A program made the translations under genes and the position numbers. Below the pieces are notes generated by a model, which saw only the letters and a list, made by a program, of their open reading frames with translations, searched no databases and was not told the origin of the DNA. From contig CAVSDL010000006.1 in the NCBI GenBank assembly GCA_963726775.1, forward strand, positions 248,001 to 312,000: 64,000 nucleotides of DNA, read 5' to 3'. Shown one piece after another: positions 17,983 through 26,507 of this stretch (positions are counted from its first letter, which is position 1; each line of letters opens with the position of its first letter). The stretch is from CAIWHR01 sp963726775 (GTDB lineage Bacteria > Pseudomonadota > Gammaproteobacteria > Burkholderiales > Casimicrobiaceae).

Positions 17983-18726
17983 ATGAGGCCGGGCGTCGCG
18001 GCTGTTGCCGATCGCGCGGGACTCCGGAGGGACACCGGCGCCGGGCACCCGAACTCGCGCGAGGCGAGGAAGCGTCGGCTTTCGGTGCGACACACGCGCG
18101 CCGAGGACGTGCCGCGTCTGATCGAGCTTCAGCGCCGCACGTACCTGACGATCGCGCCCTGGTCGGATGAAAAATTTGCAAGCCAGCTCGAAATCTTTCC
18201 GCAAGGACAGGTCGTAGCGGAGCTCGATGGGCGTCTCGTGGGTGCGGCGAGCTCGCTGGTGGTGCTATGGGACGAGTGGCCGGTCGAGCACACGTGGAAG
18301 GAGATCACCGGCTCGGGAACCTTCGCGACGCACGATCGGCGCGGTCGTACGCTGTACGGCGCCGAAGTTTTCGTCGACGGTGCGCTGCGCGGAATGGGCG
18401 TCGGGCGCGAACTCTACCGCGCGCGGCGGCGGATCTGCCGGGCGATGAATCTCAAACGGATCATCGCCTGCGGCCGCCTTCCCGGCTATGCCCGGCACGC
18501 CGATGTCATCGACGCGGATCTCTACTGCAAGAAAGTGCTGTGGGGCGATCTCGCCGATCCGGTCCTGAGCTTCCAGTTGCGCGAGGACTTCCGGTTTTGC
18601 GGCGTCGTCCCGGGTTACCTGCCCGAGGACACCGAAAGCTGCGGATACGCTTCGCTGATCGTCTGGCTGAATCTCAAATACCAGTCGGAACGCCCCACGC
18701 GCGTGCCGGAGGGAGGCATCCTTTGA
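17983..18726 (+). CDS. GNAT family acetyltransferase, paired with a nitrilase
   Basis: Acyl-CoA-dependent N-acyltransferase of unknown substrate, 247 residues from the ATG at 17983. The ribosome binding site is weak, so the true start may lie a little downstream. The GNAT fold begins at VRHTRAEDVPRLIELQRRTY; the acetyl-CoA loop is DGALRGMGVGRELY, with YGAEVFV before it. The extra C-terminal part (YCKKVLWGDLADPVLSFQL) is typical of the GNAT domain that is fused to nitrilases in many bacteria. Here the nitrilase is a separate gene whose TTG start overlaps this stop. Confidence 0.85.
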   Translation: MRPGVAAVADRAGLRRDTGAGHPNSREARKRRLSVRHTRAEDVPRLIELQRRTYLTIAPWSDEKFASQLEIFPQGQVVAELDGRLVGAASSLVVLWDEWPVEHTWKEITGSGTFATHDRRGRTLYGAEVFVDGALRGMGVGRELYRARRRICRAMNLKRIIACGRLPGYARHADVIDADLYCKKVLWGDLADPVLSFQLREDFRFCGVVPGYLPEDTESCGYASLIVWLNLKYQSERPTRVPEGGIL

Positions 18727-19613
18727 AAGTGCGTATCGCGGCGATCCAGTACCAGATGCAACCGATCTCCGGCTGGCGGGAATTCGAGGATCAGGTTCGT
18801 TATATCCTCGCCGCGGCCGCCGAGTACCTGCCCCAGTTCGTGCTGCTTCCGGAGATCTTCACCGCACAGCTGCTGTCGTTCATCGGTCGCCGCGACGTGC
18901 ACGATGCGGTGCGGCGCCTCGACAAGTACACGCCCCGTTACATCGAGCTGATGCAATCGATCGTTCGCGAGCACGGTTTCCATCTGATCGCCGGCAGCCA
19001 TCCGACGCTCCGCGGCGACGCGCTCTACAACACGGCATACCTGTTCACGCCGAAAGGCGACTACTACACGCAGGACAAGATCCATCGTACGCGGTGGGAA
19101 AAGGAAAAGTGGAACACGACGGCGGGCGACACGCTTTCGGTGTTCGACACGGTGCACGGAAAGATATCGATCCTGATCTGTTACGACATCGAGTTCCCGG
19201 AGCTGGCCCGCGCCGTATGCGAGGCCGGCGCGGAGATACTGTTCGTGCCCTCGTGCACCGACGACCGTCAAGGATACTGGCGCGTACGGTATTGCTGCCA
19301 CGCGCGCGCCATCGAAAATCAGGTCTACGTCGCGCTGACGGGAACCGTCGGGCATCTGCCGGTCACCGGTCTCGGGCTCAACTACGGGCAGGCGGGGATC
19401 CTGACGCCGTCCGATTTTCCGTTCTCGCGGGACGGCGTGGCCGCCGAGGGCGTACCGAACACCGAACAGATCGTGATCGCCGATGTCGACCTGGCGGACC
19501 TCGCAGAGAGCCGTATCAACGGCACGACCATACCGGCGCTCGACAAGCGGCGCGATGTTTACGAACGCGCTGTTGTCGAAATTGACGCGCGTGTTTCACC
19601 CGGGAAGGGCTGA
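18723..19613 (+). CDS. Carbon-nitrogen hydrolase (nitrilase superfamily)
   Basis: Amidase-like hydrolase, 296 residues, cytoplasmic. The catalytic triad is visible: Glu44 (LLPEIFTAQ), Lys119 (QDKIHRT) and Cys153 (LICYDIEFPE). The start is a TTG inside the preceding stop (TTGA), with GGAGG just upstream, so translation depends on the GNAT gene. In the nitrilase superfamily one branch has an N-terminal GNAT domain on the same chain; this pair looks like that protein split in two. The natural amide is unknown. Confidence 0.88.
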   Translation: MKVRIAAIQYQMQPISGWREFEDQVRYILAAAAEYLPQFVLLPEIFTAQLLSFIGRRDVHDAVRRLDKYTPRYIELMQSIVREHGFHLIAGSHPTLRGDALYNTAYLFTPKGDYYTQDKIHRTRWEKEKWNTTAGDTLSVFDTVHGKISILICYDIEFPELARAVCEAGAEILFVPSCTDDRQGYWRVRYCCHARAIENQVYVALTGTVGHLPVTGLGLNYGQAGILTPSDFPFSRDGVAAEGVPNTEQIVIADVDLADLAESRINGTTIPALDKRRDVYERAVVEIDARVSPGKG

Positions 19614-20027
19614 GCCTGGGACGCCAGGGCATCGCAGCGTCACCCGGATGCGGGCGGCGATGTGGGCGAGTGCCCCGGGGTCGTTTGAGCCAGACGCGAG
19701 CAACCTGCACGTAGTGAAAAGTAGGGTCAACTTCGTCCGCCCCCCACTTTCGCTTGCCGTGTCAGGGGTTCCTGGGGCGACCATCATGGCATGGAATAAC
19801 CAACCCGCGGAGTGTGTTCGACACGACTGGCTGCCTGCCTGAGCGGCGAGGCAAGTTGCACGCGTCGCGTAATGCATGCAAGCCGAAGCGCACGGTTGGT
19901 CGCGAGCAGCGTTGATCGACAAGGAAAGCCCGCGATTTGGGTCGAAGCAGCCACGCCAAACACGGCCGGCGCCGGTTGAATCAGGCAGGTCTCGTCCGTC
20001 ACTTACCTTTGAGAAGGAGGAGTTGTC
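19614..20027. other. Intergenic region with a degenerate half repeat
   Basis: No gene is supported. Around 19716-19731 there is a fragment GAAAAGTAGGGTCAAC that matches the left arm of the dispersed repeat; the matching right arm is degraded (CCCCCACTTTCGC near 19752). A strong ribosome binding site (AAGGAGG) precedes 20028. Confidence 0.55.
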
Positions 20028-20582
20028 ATGGTGAAGAATTCGTTGGCTTTCGTGCTATTCCTGGGAATCATCGTTCCTTTCTCGGCGGCGGCGGAGGAGG
20101 ACTCCCTCGTGAGATTCAAGGGTGGGATTGGCGTCATTCCCGTCTCGGCCGGTGTGGCTGTCGCCCCGACACTGGCGGCGGCGCTGAACGTCGAGAGCGT
20201 GAACCGGAACATTGTCCGTGGAGTGCAGCCCCCCGGCCAGATCTGGAGGATCGGCGACCTCAGGGCTGACGTAAAGGTCGACGGAAGCATCAGGGTCGAC
20301 GGACGCGGCCTGCTGCTGGCTGGCGGCAATAACATCGGTTTGAACGCGAATGCGAGCGTTTTCGCCACGTTGATTTGTGGAGCCGCTGCGCCGTTTTCTC
20401 TGCACAGCTCGGCCCCAGCCGGCGTTCCACTCGGGTCCAACGGCAACTTCCGAATCGATGATGTCCTGACCGCAACGCCGCCAGATCCTTGCGTCAACCC
20501 CGTGCTCCTGATCCGCAATGCGGCCAACCAGTCATGGTTCGCTGCCGGCATCCTGCAGCTGGACGAGGATAACGACGACTAG
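20028..20582 (+). CDS. Exported protein of unknown function
   Basis: 184 residues with a clear signal peptide (about 1-22, ending FSAAAEE). The mature part is acidic at its C-terminus (LDEDNDD) and contains two Cys (ICGAA, PDPCVN) that could pair. AAGGAGGAG just upstream of the ATG makes this a real gene. I do not recognise the family. The pattern of hydrophobic strands with Gly/Asn turns suggests a small beta-rich periplasmic or surface protein. Confidence 0.7.
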   Translation: MVKNSLAFVLFLGIIVPFSAAAEEDSLVRFKGGIGVIPVSAGVAVAPTLAAALNVESVNRNIVRGVQPPGQIWRIGDLRADVKVDGSIRVDGRGLLLAGGNNIGLNANASVFATLICGAAAPFSLHSSAPAGVPLGSNGNFRIDDVLTATPPDPCVNPVLLIRNAANQSWFAAGILQLDEDNDD

Positions 20583-20771
20583 CGGTCCCGTTCCGATTTG
20601 CCCACGGGCGGCCGATTGCGCCCGCCGCAGCGGGATCGGATCTGCGCAAAACGAGCGGTTGTTCAGGGTCGGTTTGCGACGTTCGCGCCCGCGGCAACGC
20701 TCGGCGAGGCGATGCCGTTCGAGCGCCGGCGTACGCGTCGGACAGGTCGCCACGGCCATTTCGAGCCAGGG

Positions 20772-22319
20772 CTATCTCGACGTACTGGCGGCCCTGCGCC
20801 CGGTGCCTCGGCTCCGGCGGATTTCGCCGATCAAGGTCCGCCAGTGTTCGGGCACTTCGACGTCACCGGGAACCAGCCCGGGAAAGCCGCCCCTGACGCG
20901 CGCGTCGGCTTCGGGATCGATCCGCGCGGCATTCGAATTGCACAACAGCCGCTTCGCGGTCTTCAGCGCCTGGGCGTGGGCATCGGGGCTTCCCTGACTC
21001 TTCCACACTTCGCGCCGCTGGCGATCGGCGATACCCGGCAAGAACGCGCATGACTTCATGAGCTTCAGCGTCTCGGCGTTGCCGACGTACATCCCCGCCG
21101 GGCCCGCTACCCTGATCTCCTCGATTACGCCATCGAGATCGCCGAACGAGAGGTGCTGACGAAAACGCTTCATCATCAGCGACACTTCGTTGTCGATGAC
21201 GAGTTGACCGAAATCGAAGGCCATCAGCGCGTCGAGCAAGCCGCCGACGACGATGAAGTCGATGCCGGCTGCCGCGGCGAGCGTGGGCGACATGGCTTTC
21301 TCATAGCCTGCCTGAGCATCGCTGATCTTCGCGTTGGTGAGACCCAGGTAACACCCCGTCGGATATCCATAGTGGCGCCCCATCTGCGCAAGCGCCATGG
21401 CCACGATGCCCGTCTCGACGGCGCCGGCGGCGTAGGCTCCGGTACGCATGTCGCCGACGACGGGCAGGTGGTTGTAGATGAGCTGGGTGCCGGGCCTCGA
21501 CATCTGCGCGAGCACGGCCGCCGCGTGCCACTCCGCGTTCATCTGCACGAGCATGCCGGACATTTTCAACGGCGCGCTGATGCCGCCGATCGGCGCGAGT
21601 GTCCCATAGGCCGGCAGCTCGTTCTCGGCGAAGAACATCAGCATCTCGGTCGAGTCGAAGTCCATGGTGAGCGGCGACACGATGGCGCAGTAGCCGAAGG
21701 TGATGAACGGCCGCTCCCGAAATCGCTTCTCGCTCCCCGCGATCTCGCTGCCGAGCCTGATGATCTGACGCGCCTCGCGTTCGTCGGCGACCGACGTGCG
21801 CACCGGCTTCCAGCAGTTCTTCACCGCAGGATAGAAACGGGACAGGCTGAACTGATCGGGCGGCGCGTCATCGGCCAGGACGGATATCGAGAACACGTCG
21901 ATGCCGTCGAGCTGGTTGACCAGGTGAGCGATGCGGGCGATATCACCGGATCGCGAGCGCCGCTCTTCCCCCGTCTCCGGATCGATCATGTCGGGCGCCG
22001 AACTGGCCGTCGCGACGACGAGGGCATCCTTGGGGATCGACTTGGAGTACGCCTCGTTGCGCGCGTGAAATGTGAAGGCGGGCGGAATCATCGCCCGAAA
22101 TTCCTCGACGACTTGACGAGGGAAGGTGACGATCTGGGTGTCCCCCGCCACGATGCACCCATGCCGCCGGAAGCGGTCGCGGGCTTTTTCGTTGCGCACC
22201 AGCAGTCCGACATGCTCGAGGACGTCGAGAGACGCCTCGTGCACTTTCTGCGGCAACGATTCCGGAAGAAGCTCGGCGAACTGCGCCATCATGGTCCTGC
22301 CCTCGGGTCCGAGGAGCAT
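20772..22319 (-). CDS. MttB-family corrinoid methyltransferase-like protein
   Basis: Member of the trimethylamine/glycine-betaine methyltransferase (MttB) superfamily, 515 residues. The family pattern is seen in LDVLEHVGLLVRN near the N-terminus, TASSAPDMIDPETGE, the central ITFGYCAIVSPLTMD and NAKISDAQAGYEK. There is no in-frame amber codon, so it is the non-pyrrolysine type; such members act on betaines or other quaternary amines. No corrinoid protein or reactivase is adjacent. The start is uncertain: ATG 22319 has no ribosome site and a TATGAT lies just upstream, while ATG 22292 (MMAQFAELLP) may be the real start. Confidence 0.82.
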   Translation of the reverse strand: MLLGPEGRTMMAQFAELLPESLPQKVHEASLDVLEHVGLLVRNEKARDRFRRHGCIVAGDTQIVTFPRQVVEEFRAMIPPAFTFHARNEAYSKSIPKDALVVATASSAPDMIDPETGEERRSRSGDIARIAHLVNQLDGIDVFSISVLADDAPPDQFSLSRFYPAVKNCWKPVRTSVADEREARQIIRLGSEIAGSEKRFRERPFITFGYCAIVSPLTMDFDSTEMLMFFAENELPAYGTLAPIGGISAPLKMSGMLVQMNAEWHAAAVLAQMSRPGTQLIYNHLPVVGDMRTGAYAAGAVETGIVAMALAQMGRHYGYPTGCYLGLTNAKISDAQAGYEKAMSPTLAAAAGIDFIVVGGLLDALMAFDFGQLVIDNEVSLMMKRFRQHLSFGDLDGVIEEIRVAGPAGMYVGNAETLKLMKSCAFLPGIADRQRREVWKSQGSPDAHAQALKTAKRLLCNSNAARIDPEADARVRGGFPGLVPGDVEVPEHWRTLIGEIRRSRGTGRRAASTSR

Positions 22320-22397
22320 CGGATGATCATAGCAGGCGCCCGCGGGTCCTCCGCGGGTACCGGCCGACGTGCTCGGGTTCTGCGGTCGCGAGCCGGG

Positions 22398-22859
22398 CTA
22401 CATCTTTGCCATCGCCTCTTGAATCTCCCGCGGGCTCAAATCGCGCTGGTGCGTAGCCACGGACCAGCGATGCCCGAACGGATCTTCAAGCACGGCATAC
22501 CGGTCACCCCAGAACATGTCCGCGGTGGCCATGGTGATCTTTGCCCCTGCACCAACGGCCTGCTCGACCGTGGCATCGACGTTCTCGACGTAAAGGTGAA
22601 TGGTGACGGGCGAGCCTTTCAGGGACTTCGGCCCGAACGCACACCATTGGGGGTTTTCGTCGTTCAGCATCAGCGCCGAGTTGCCGATCCGCAGCATGGC
22701 ATGCATCAGTTTTCCCTGCGGGCCGGGCAAACGCGACAGCTCGACGGCATTGAATGCCTGCTTGTAGAACTCGATGGCGTCGGCGGCGCCGGCGCAGACC
22801 AGATGCGGGGTGAGCGAATGCATCCCCTCGGGGATGGGCTTGACGGCTGGCTTGGACAT
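22398..22859 (-). CDS. VOC (glyoxalase/PhnB-like) protein, second gene of the tetR operon
   Basis: 153-residue vicinal-oxygen-chelate fold protein. It has paired beta-alpha-beta-beta-beta modules, with HLVCAGAADAIEFYKQAFNA in the first and VTIHLYVENVDATVEQAVGAGA followed by YAVLEDPFGHRWSVATH in the second, as in PhnB-like proteins. AAGGAGC lies 7 nt before the ATG at 22859. It sits downstream of tetR and another VOC gene on the same strand. The substrate is unknown. Confidence 0.85.
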   Translation of the reverse strand: MSKPAVKPIPEGMHSLTPHLVCAGAADAIEFYKQAFNAVELSRLPGPQGKLMHAMLRIGNSALMLNDENPQWCAFGPKSLKGSPVTIHLYVENVDATVEQAVGAGAKITMATADMFWGDRYAVLEDPFGHRWSVATHQRDLSPREIQEAMAKM

Positions 22860-22900
22860 GGTGGTGCTCCTTGTATCAACAGGTTGTTGAGCGCCGAAAC

Positions 22901-23383
22901 CTAGCTCGCGCGATGAGCTCGTTGCAGTCCCGCAATGTCGATCTTGGTCATCTGCATCATGGCCTGCATGACGCGTTGTGATTTCACGGGATCCGGGTCC
23001 TGCAGAAGTTCGACCAGGACGCGCGGAACGATCTGCCACGACAAGCCGAACTTGTCCTTGAGCCAGCCGCAGGGCCCCGGCGCGCCACCCTCGGAGAGCT
23101 TCGCCCACAGATGGTCCACTTCTTCCTGCGAGTCGCAGTTCACGACCAACGAGATGGCTTCGGTGAACTTGAATTGCGGGCCGCCGTTGAGCGCGGCGAA
23201 CTCCTGGCCTTCGAGCTGGAAGGCGCCGACCATGACGCTTCCGGCGGGTCCGGGGCCTGCTTCGCCGTATCGCGTCACGCTCACGATCTTCGAGTTCTTG
23301 AAGATCGAAACGTAATGACTCATCGCCTCTTCGGCGTTGCTGTCGAACCAGAGGAACGTGGTGATTTTCTGCTTGGTGGACAT
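22901..23383 (-). CDS. VOC-superfamily PhnB-like protein, first gene after tetR
   Basis: 160 residues, starting MSTKQKITTFLWFDSNAEEA, which is the hallmark of the PhnB/3-demethylubiquinone-methyltransferase-like VOC group. WLKDKFGLSWQIVP and the C-terminal QAMMQMTKIDI motif are also typical. AAGGAGC precedes the ATG at 23383. The start lies inside the 3' end of tetR (64-bp overlap), so the genes form one transcript. The biochemical role of this group is mostly unproven. Confidence 0.87.
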   Translation of the reverse strand: MSTKQKITTFLWFDSNAEEAMSHYVSIFKNSKIVSVTRYGEAGPGPAGSVMVGAFQLEGQEFAALNGGPQFKFTEAISLVVNCDSQEEVDHLWAKLSEGGAPGPCGWLKDKFGLSWQIVPRVLVELLQDPDPVKSQRVMQAMMQMTKIDIAGLQRAHRAS

Positions 23384-24015
23384 GGGTCGCGCTCCTTGTT
23401 GGGTGTTCGGACCAACTGCGTTTCGAGGTAGCGCCGCAGGTGCTGCAGGCAATCGGCGGCGACCTGCGGCCCTTGTCTGGCCTTGGCCAGGATGAAGGCA
23501 CCCTGGATCACCGCCTGGGTGTAGAGCGCGAGGCTTTCCGCGCTCCACGGTGCGTGCGGGGCGTAGCGACGCCGGGCTTGGGCGATGTCCTTGGCCACTG
23601 CCGCCGCATGTGCGCTGATGTGCGTATCGCATGCTGCGCGGATGGCCGGGTGCGTGTCGAAGGTCTCCTGGACCATCGTGCCGAGCAGGCAGGTGTAGTC
23701 CGGCAGCGAGCCCTGCAGGATCGCGATGCGAAAATCCACGTAGCCCAGCAGTCGATCGAGCGGGTCAGTCGCGTTCTGGTAGGGGGCCGATGCGAACGCA
23801 GCGTCGGCGAACGCCGCGAAATGGGCCGCCGCGGCAAGGGCCAGGTCTTCCTTGCTCTTGAAGTGATGGAAGAAGCTGCCTTTGGTGAGGTTGGCGGCCT
23901 CGCAGATGTCCTCGATGCGCGTCGCCGAGTAGCCCTTGGCGCGGATGACGTAGAGGGATGCATCGAGGAGCCTGACCTTCGATTCGTGCTGGGATTCCGC
24001 TGCTTTCATGGGCAT
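23320..24015 (-). CDS. TetR/AcrR family repressor
   Basis: DNA-binding regulator, about 231 residues from ATG 24015 (or 24009). The N-terminal HTH is clear (about 8-55: YSATRIEDICEAANLTKGSF, then HHFKSKEDLALAA). The C-terminal ligand-binding domain contains YTCLLGTMVQETFDTHPAIR and VIQGAFILAKARQ, like LmrA/YxaF-type repressors. It is the first gene of an operon with two VOC proteins and starts 21 bp from a palindrome that is its probable autoregulatory operator. Confidence 0.9.
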   Translation of the reverse strand: MPMKAAESQHESKVRLLDASLYVIRAKGYSATRIEDICEAANLTKGSFFHHFKSKEDLALAAAAHFAAFADAAFASAPYQNATDPLDRLLGYVDFRIAILQGSLPDYTCLLGTMVQETFDTHPAIRAACDTHISAHAAAVAKDIAQARRRYAPHAPWSAESLALYTQAVIQGAFILAKARQGPQVAADCLQHLRRYLETQLVRTPNKERDPCPPSRKSPRSSGSTATPKRR

Positions 24016-24035
24016 ACCGGCTAGCTGGCCTTTAC

Positions 24036-24055
24036 CATACCGACTGGTGGGTATG
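24036..24055. promoter_or_regulatory. Probable TetR operator
   Basis: CATACC-N8-GGTATG is a 20-bp palindrome with 8 of 10 base pairs matching across the centre (inner AC/GT also match). It lies 21 bp upstream of the tetR start. The position and symmetry fit autoregulation by the TetR protein. Confidence 0.75.
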
Positions 24056-24071
24056 ATGTCAAGCGAAGAGC

Positions 24072-24157
24072 AAAGCAGGGTCAGACTCGACTTTTCAGGA
24101 TCGCCGAGGCGAACATTATCGGCCGCCACGACAAAGTCCAATCTGACTTTGCTTTCC
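24072..24157. repeat. Dispersed GGGTCAGACTCGA inverted repeat, copy 4
   Basis: The left arm AAAGCAGGGTCAGACTCGAC runs from 24072, continuing TTTTCA. The right arm AAAGTCCAATCTGACTTTGC ends near 24157. The first 26 bases are the same as the copy at 26391. Confidence 0.82.
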
Positions 24158-24427
24158 CGGAACTTTCGCCACGGACCCGGCGAGTTGCCCCGCCGGGTCA
24201 CCGCGACTGCTGACCGCAGCGCGTCTTCTGCACGCGTTGCGGCGGCGATCCCGCAATGTCGGTTAGGCGTGCCGCGCACAGCACGCGAAATCGCCGTCCT
24301 GCCACCGGTTTCCCGGCAATGCGACCTCAGTAAAACCAGATGGCGACTTGCGCCGCCAGCCAGGCGCGTCGCATCCACACGCTTGCTTTCCACAGCCATC
24401 GGACTTCTCGGCGTTCGCACCTTCGCC

Positions 24428-24646
24428 TTACGTCGCGCCAGAACGCCCTAGCGCGCTCTCCCACTCCTCTCGATGGGTGTGCGGCCACTCGGGTTCCGGG
24501 TTCCGTTCGCGGCCATGCTCCGCCGCCGCGACCCGCACCACCATGCCGTCGGGTCCGCGCCAGTGCGCCCCATCGGGTCCTGCCCGTACGAATTCGAAGT
24601 CCCGAAATCCGTACGGCCTTGCGAAATCCCGCTTTACCTGTCTCAT
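24428..24646 (-). CDS. Small protein of unknown function
   Basis: A 72-residue reading frame from ATG 24646, with GAGG about 8 nt upstream. Its composition is protein-like, for example FARPYGFRDFEFVRAGPDG and HGRERNPEPEWPHTHREEWE. No membrane segment or known motif is seen. It lies directly after a terminator on the same strand, so it would need its own promoter. The evidence is modest. Confidence 0.45.
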   Translation of the reverse strand: MRQVKRDFARPYGFRDFEFVRAGPDGAHWRGPDGMVVRVAAAEHGRERNPEPEWPHTHREEWESALGRSGAT

Positions 24647-24691
24647 TTTCGGTGCCTCATCGTCATGTGTCGTCCTGGCGCCCGACAAAGA

Positions 24692-24730
24692 AAAAGCCCG
24701 GCGCCGTTATCTTTCGGCAGCCGGGCTTTT
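24692..24730. terminator. Bidirectional terminator
   Basis: AAAAGCCCGGC at 24692-24702 pairs with GCCGGGCTTTT at 24720-24730 around a 17-nt loop. With the A and T tails it can stop transcription from either side. It follows the small minus-strand gene at 24754-24957. Confidence 0.85.
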
Positions 24731-24753
24731 CGCTCGGGGAGGTGTCGATCCGC

Positions 24754-24957
24754 TTACGAATCTCCTCCGGTGACGAATGCCCGGCGCCGCATCTGCGTGC
24801 CGCCGATTTCGCAGCAACCGTTGCGCCGCGCAAACGTGCGCGTTGCCACGGCGCCCGGAATGGCGCACGCGTTGCCGATCGGCCGCAGCGCATCCGTGTG
24901 GACGCGCGCGTAGCCACGCGGCACGATGGTCCGTTCGAGTTCGGTCGAGTGCATCAT
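24754..24957 (-). CDS. Small protein of unknown function with its own RBS and terminator
   Basis: 67 residues starting MMHSTELERTIVPRGYARVH. A good Shine-Dalgarno sequence (AAGGAGAGG) lies 5-13 nt before the ATG, and an intrinsic terminator follows about 25 bp after the stop. Those two signals make it likely to be expressed despite its size. There are two adjacent Cys (NGCCEIGG) and no membrane helix. I do not recognise it. Confidence 0.6.
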   Translation of the reverse strand: MMHSTELERTIVPRGYARVHTDALRPIGNACAIPGAVATRTFARRNGCCEIGGTQMRRRAFVTGGDS

Positions 24958-25477
24958 GTGCAGCCTCTCCTTTCGTCACGCCCCAGCACGCGATTGCGCG
25001 CAACAAAGGCGATCACCTCGTTGCCGAGGGCGGAAGCTGCCGAAAGGGGAAGGAAGAAGACCTTCCGACAGTTCCGCCTACCCACCCGGCGGAATGTCTT
25101 CCGGTCGGGTGACGCTACGTCGTCGCCGCCACGTCGACTTGCGCCGACGCCTGATGCAGGGAACCGTTCATGGTGCCGCCGCAACACGCGCCGATCCCCT
25201 GGGCGGCAAAGCCCATGACGAGGGTCGGTCGAATGTGCGTCGTGCGGTCCATGGCGTGTTGAGCGACGTTGTGCTCTCTTGAACGAGTGATGCAATGCTA
25301 CCGTTGACGCGCGCCGGCGCGCAAGAGTTTTCCGCGAACGTGCGAATATTCACGTGCAGAAATGCAACACCGCCGGACCGAAGAAATAAATCTGGCCGCC
25401 GTCGGTGGGCCTTCGATGCGTGGCGGTACGCGCCCGGGTTGCCCGCGGCGCCGCAACCCGCGCCGTGCCGTCCACCG
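24958..25477. other. Intergenic region, 520 bp
   Basis: No convincing gene. It contains nested inverted repeats, TTCCGCC (25072-25078) with GGCGGAA (25088-25094), enclosed by GAAGAC/GTCTTC. A minus-strand frame of 44 codons around 25110-25250 has no ribosome binding site, so I do not call it. Confidence 0.45.
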
Positions 25478-26260
25478 CTACGGCAGGAAGTGCTTGGCTT
25501 CGAGGAGCGCGCGCAGCTTCGCGGAATCCCGGCGGAACACGTCAGGGTCATACTTGGCATTGCTCGTGTAGAACTGCGCGAGCGAGGTGATGCCCATCGC
25601 CTCGACCTTGGCCTTGAGTTCCGGGATCGCCATGTATCGCGCCCAGCCGCGCACTTCGCGCTGCGTGTATATCGCCTCGAGCTGCCCCTCGGTCGGATAT
25701 TGATAGGTCTCGTCGTGCAGGAAAGCGGGCAATGGCAGCCGGTCGCGCTTGTCCGGATTTTCGTTGGGCCATCCGACGACGATAGTGGTGACCGGCAGGC
25801 ACGTGTCGGGAAGATTGAGGTACTCGGCGATCTCGGACATCGAATGCAGCGTGGTTCCCATGTAGCAGATGCCGAGCCCGTACGCCTGGAAGCCAAGGCA
25901 GACATTCTGCGCGACGATCATCGCGTCAAACGCCGCGACGTGGTAGCCAATAAGGTTGTTGAAGTTGTCGCGGGCGCCGCGCCGGCGCAGCCACTCGCGG
26001 GTGCGGAACCAGTCGGCGCAGAACGTGACGACAAGCGGCGCTTGCAACACCATCTCCTGCTCGAAGTGCAGCTCGTACAACTTGCGTTTGCGGTCGGGGT
26101 CGCGCGTCAGCACGATCGAAACGCTGTTGAGATTGCCCGACGACGAACTGCCGGCGATTGCGTCGCCGCACACCTGCTCGGCGAGGGCGGGATCGATCGG
26201 GTCGGGCTTGTAGCTGCGGATGGAGCGGTGGCGATTGAGGAGCTGCGAGAGTTCGGTCAT
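25478..26260 (-). CDS. NfsA-type oxygen-insensitive nitroreductase
   Basis: FMN-dependent NAD(P)H nitro/quinone reductase, 260 residues, cytoplasmic homodimer by family. It begins with the FMN-binding LLNRHRSIRSYKPDPI, then SSSSGNLNSVSIV. The central AFDAMIVAQNVCLGFQAYGLG and VGWPNENPDKRDRLPLPAFL are typical of the NfsA/Frp subgroup. The physiological substrate is unknown. It ends 26 bp into the region after a palindromic GCGCGCCGGCGCGC. Confidence 0.9.
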   Translation of the reverse strand: MTELSQLLNRHRSIRSYKPDPIDPALAEQVCGDAIAGSSSSGNLNSVSIVLTRDPDRKRKLYELHFEQEMVLQAPLVVTFCADWFRTREWLRRRGARDNFNNLIGYHVAAFDAMIVAQNVCLGFQAYGLGICYMGTTLHSMSEIAEYLNLPDTCLPVTTIVVGWPNENPDKRDRLPLPAFLHDETYQYPTEGQLEAIYTQREVRGWARYMAIPELKAKVEAMGITSLAQFYTSNAKYDPDVFRRDSAKLRALLEAKHFLP

Positions 26261-26388
26261 CGGAGAATCGGGAGGAGAGCGGTGATGGAGGGCCGAATGG
26301 TACGGCTACTCTACCGCGAAAGCGGGGCTTGCTACAGAGGCGCCGTGGATCGCCTTGGCGTTTCGGGAAGCCCGCGACTTCTCGGTCT

Positions 26389-26470
26389 GGAAAGCAGGGT
26401 CAGACTCGACTTTTCAGGACCGTGGGTGTTAACACAAACGTCGACGTGGGAACAAGTCGACCCTGCTTTG
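26389..26470. repeat. Dispersed GGGTCAGACTCGA inverted repeat, copy 5
   Basis: The left arm GGAAAGCAGGGTCAGACTCG runs from 26389 and the right arm AAGTCGACCCTGCTTTG ends at 26470. Its left arm is almost identical to the copy at 24072, so the two are probably close relatives. Confidence 0.82.
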
Positions 26471-26507
26471 TGCGGCGCCGGCATTGCTGCAAATTCTCCC
26501 GGCGAGC

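Noticed and set aside
20772..22319. Pyrrolysine-containing MttB
   Set aside because: No in-frame TAG within the coding region.
21153..22904. 583-codon plus-strand frame opposite the MttB-like gene
   Set aside because: Antisense artefact; the minus-strand product has family motifs.
25110..25255. 44-codon minus-strand frame with adjacent Cys (GACCGG)
   Set aside because: No ribosome binding site or terminator; could be chance.
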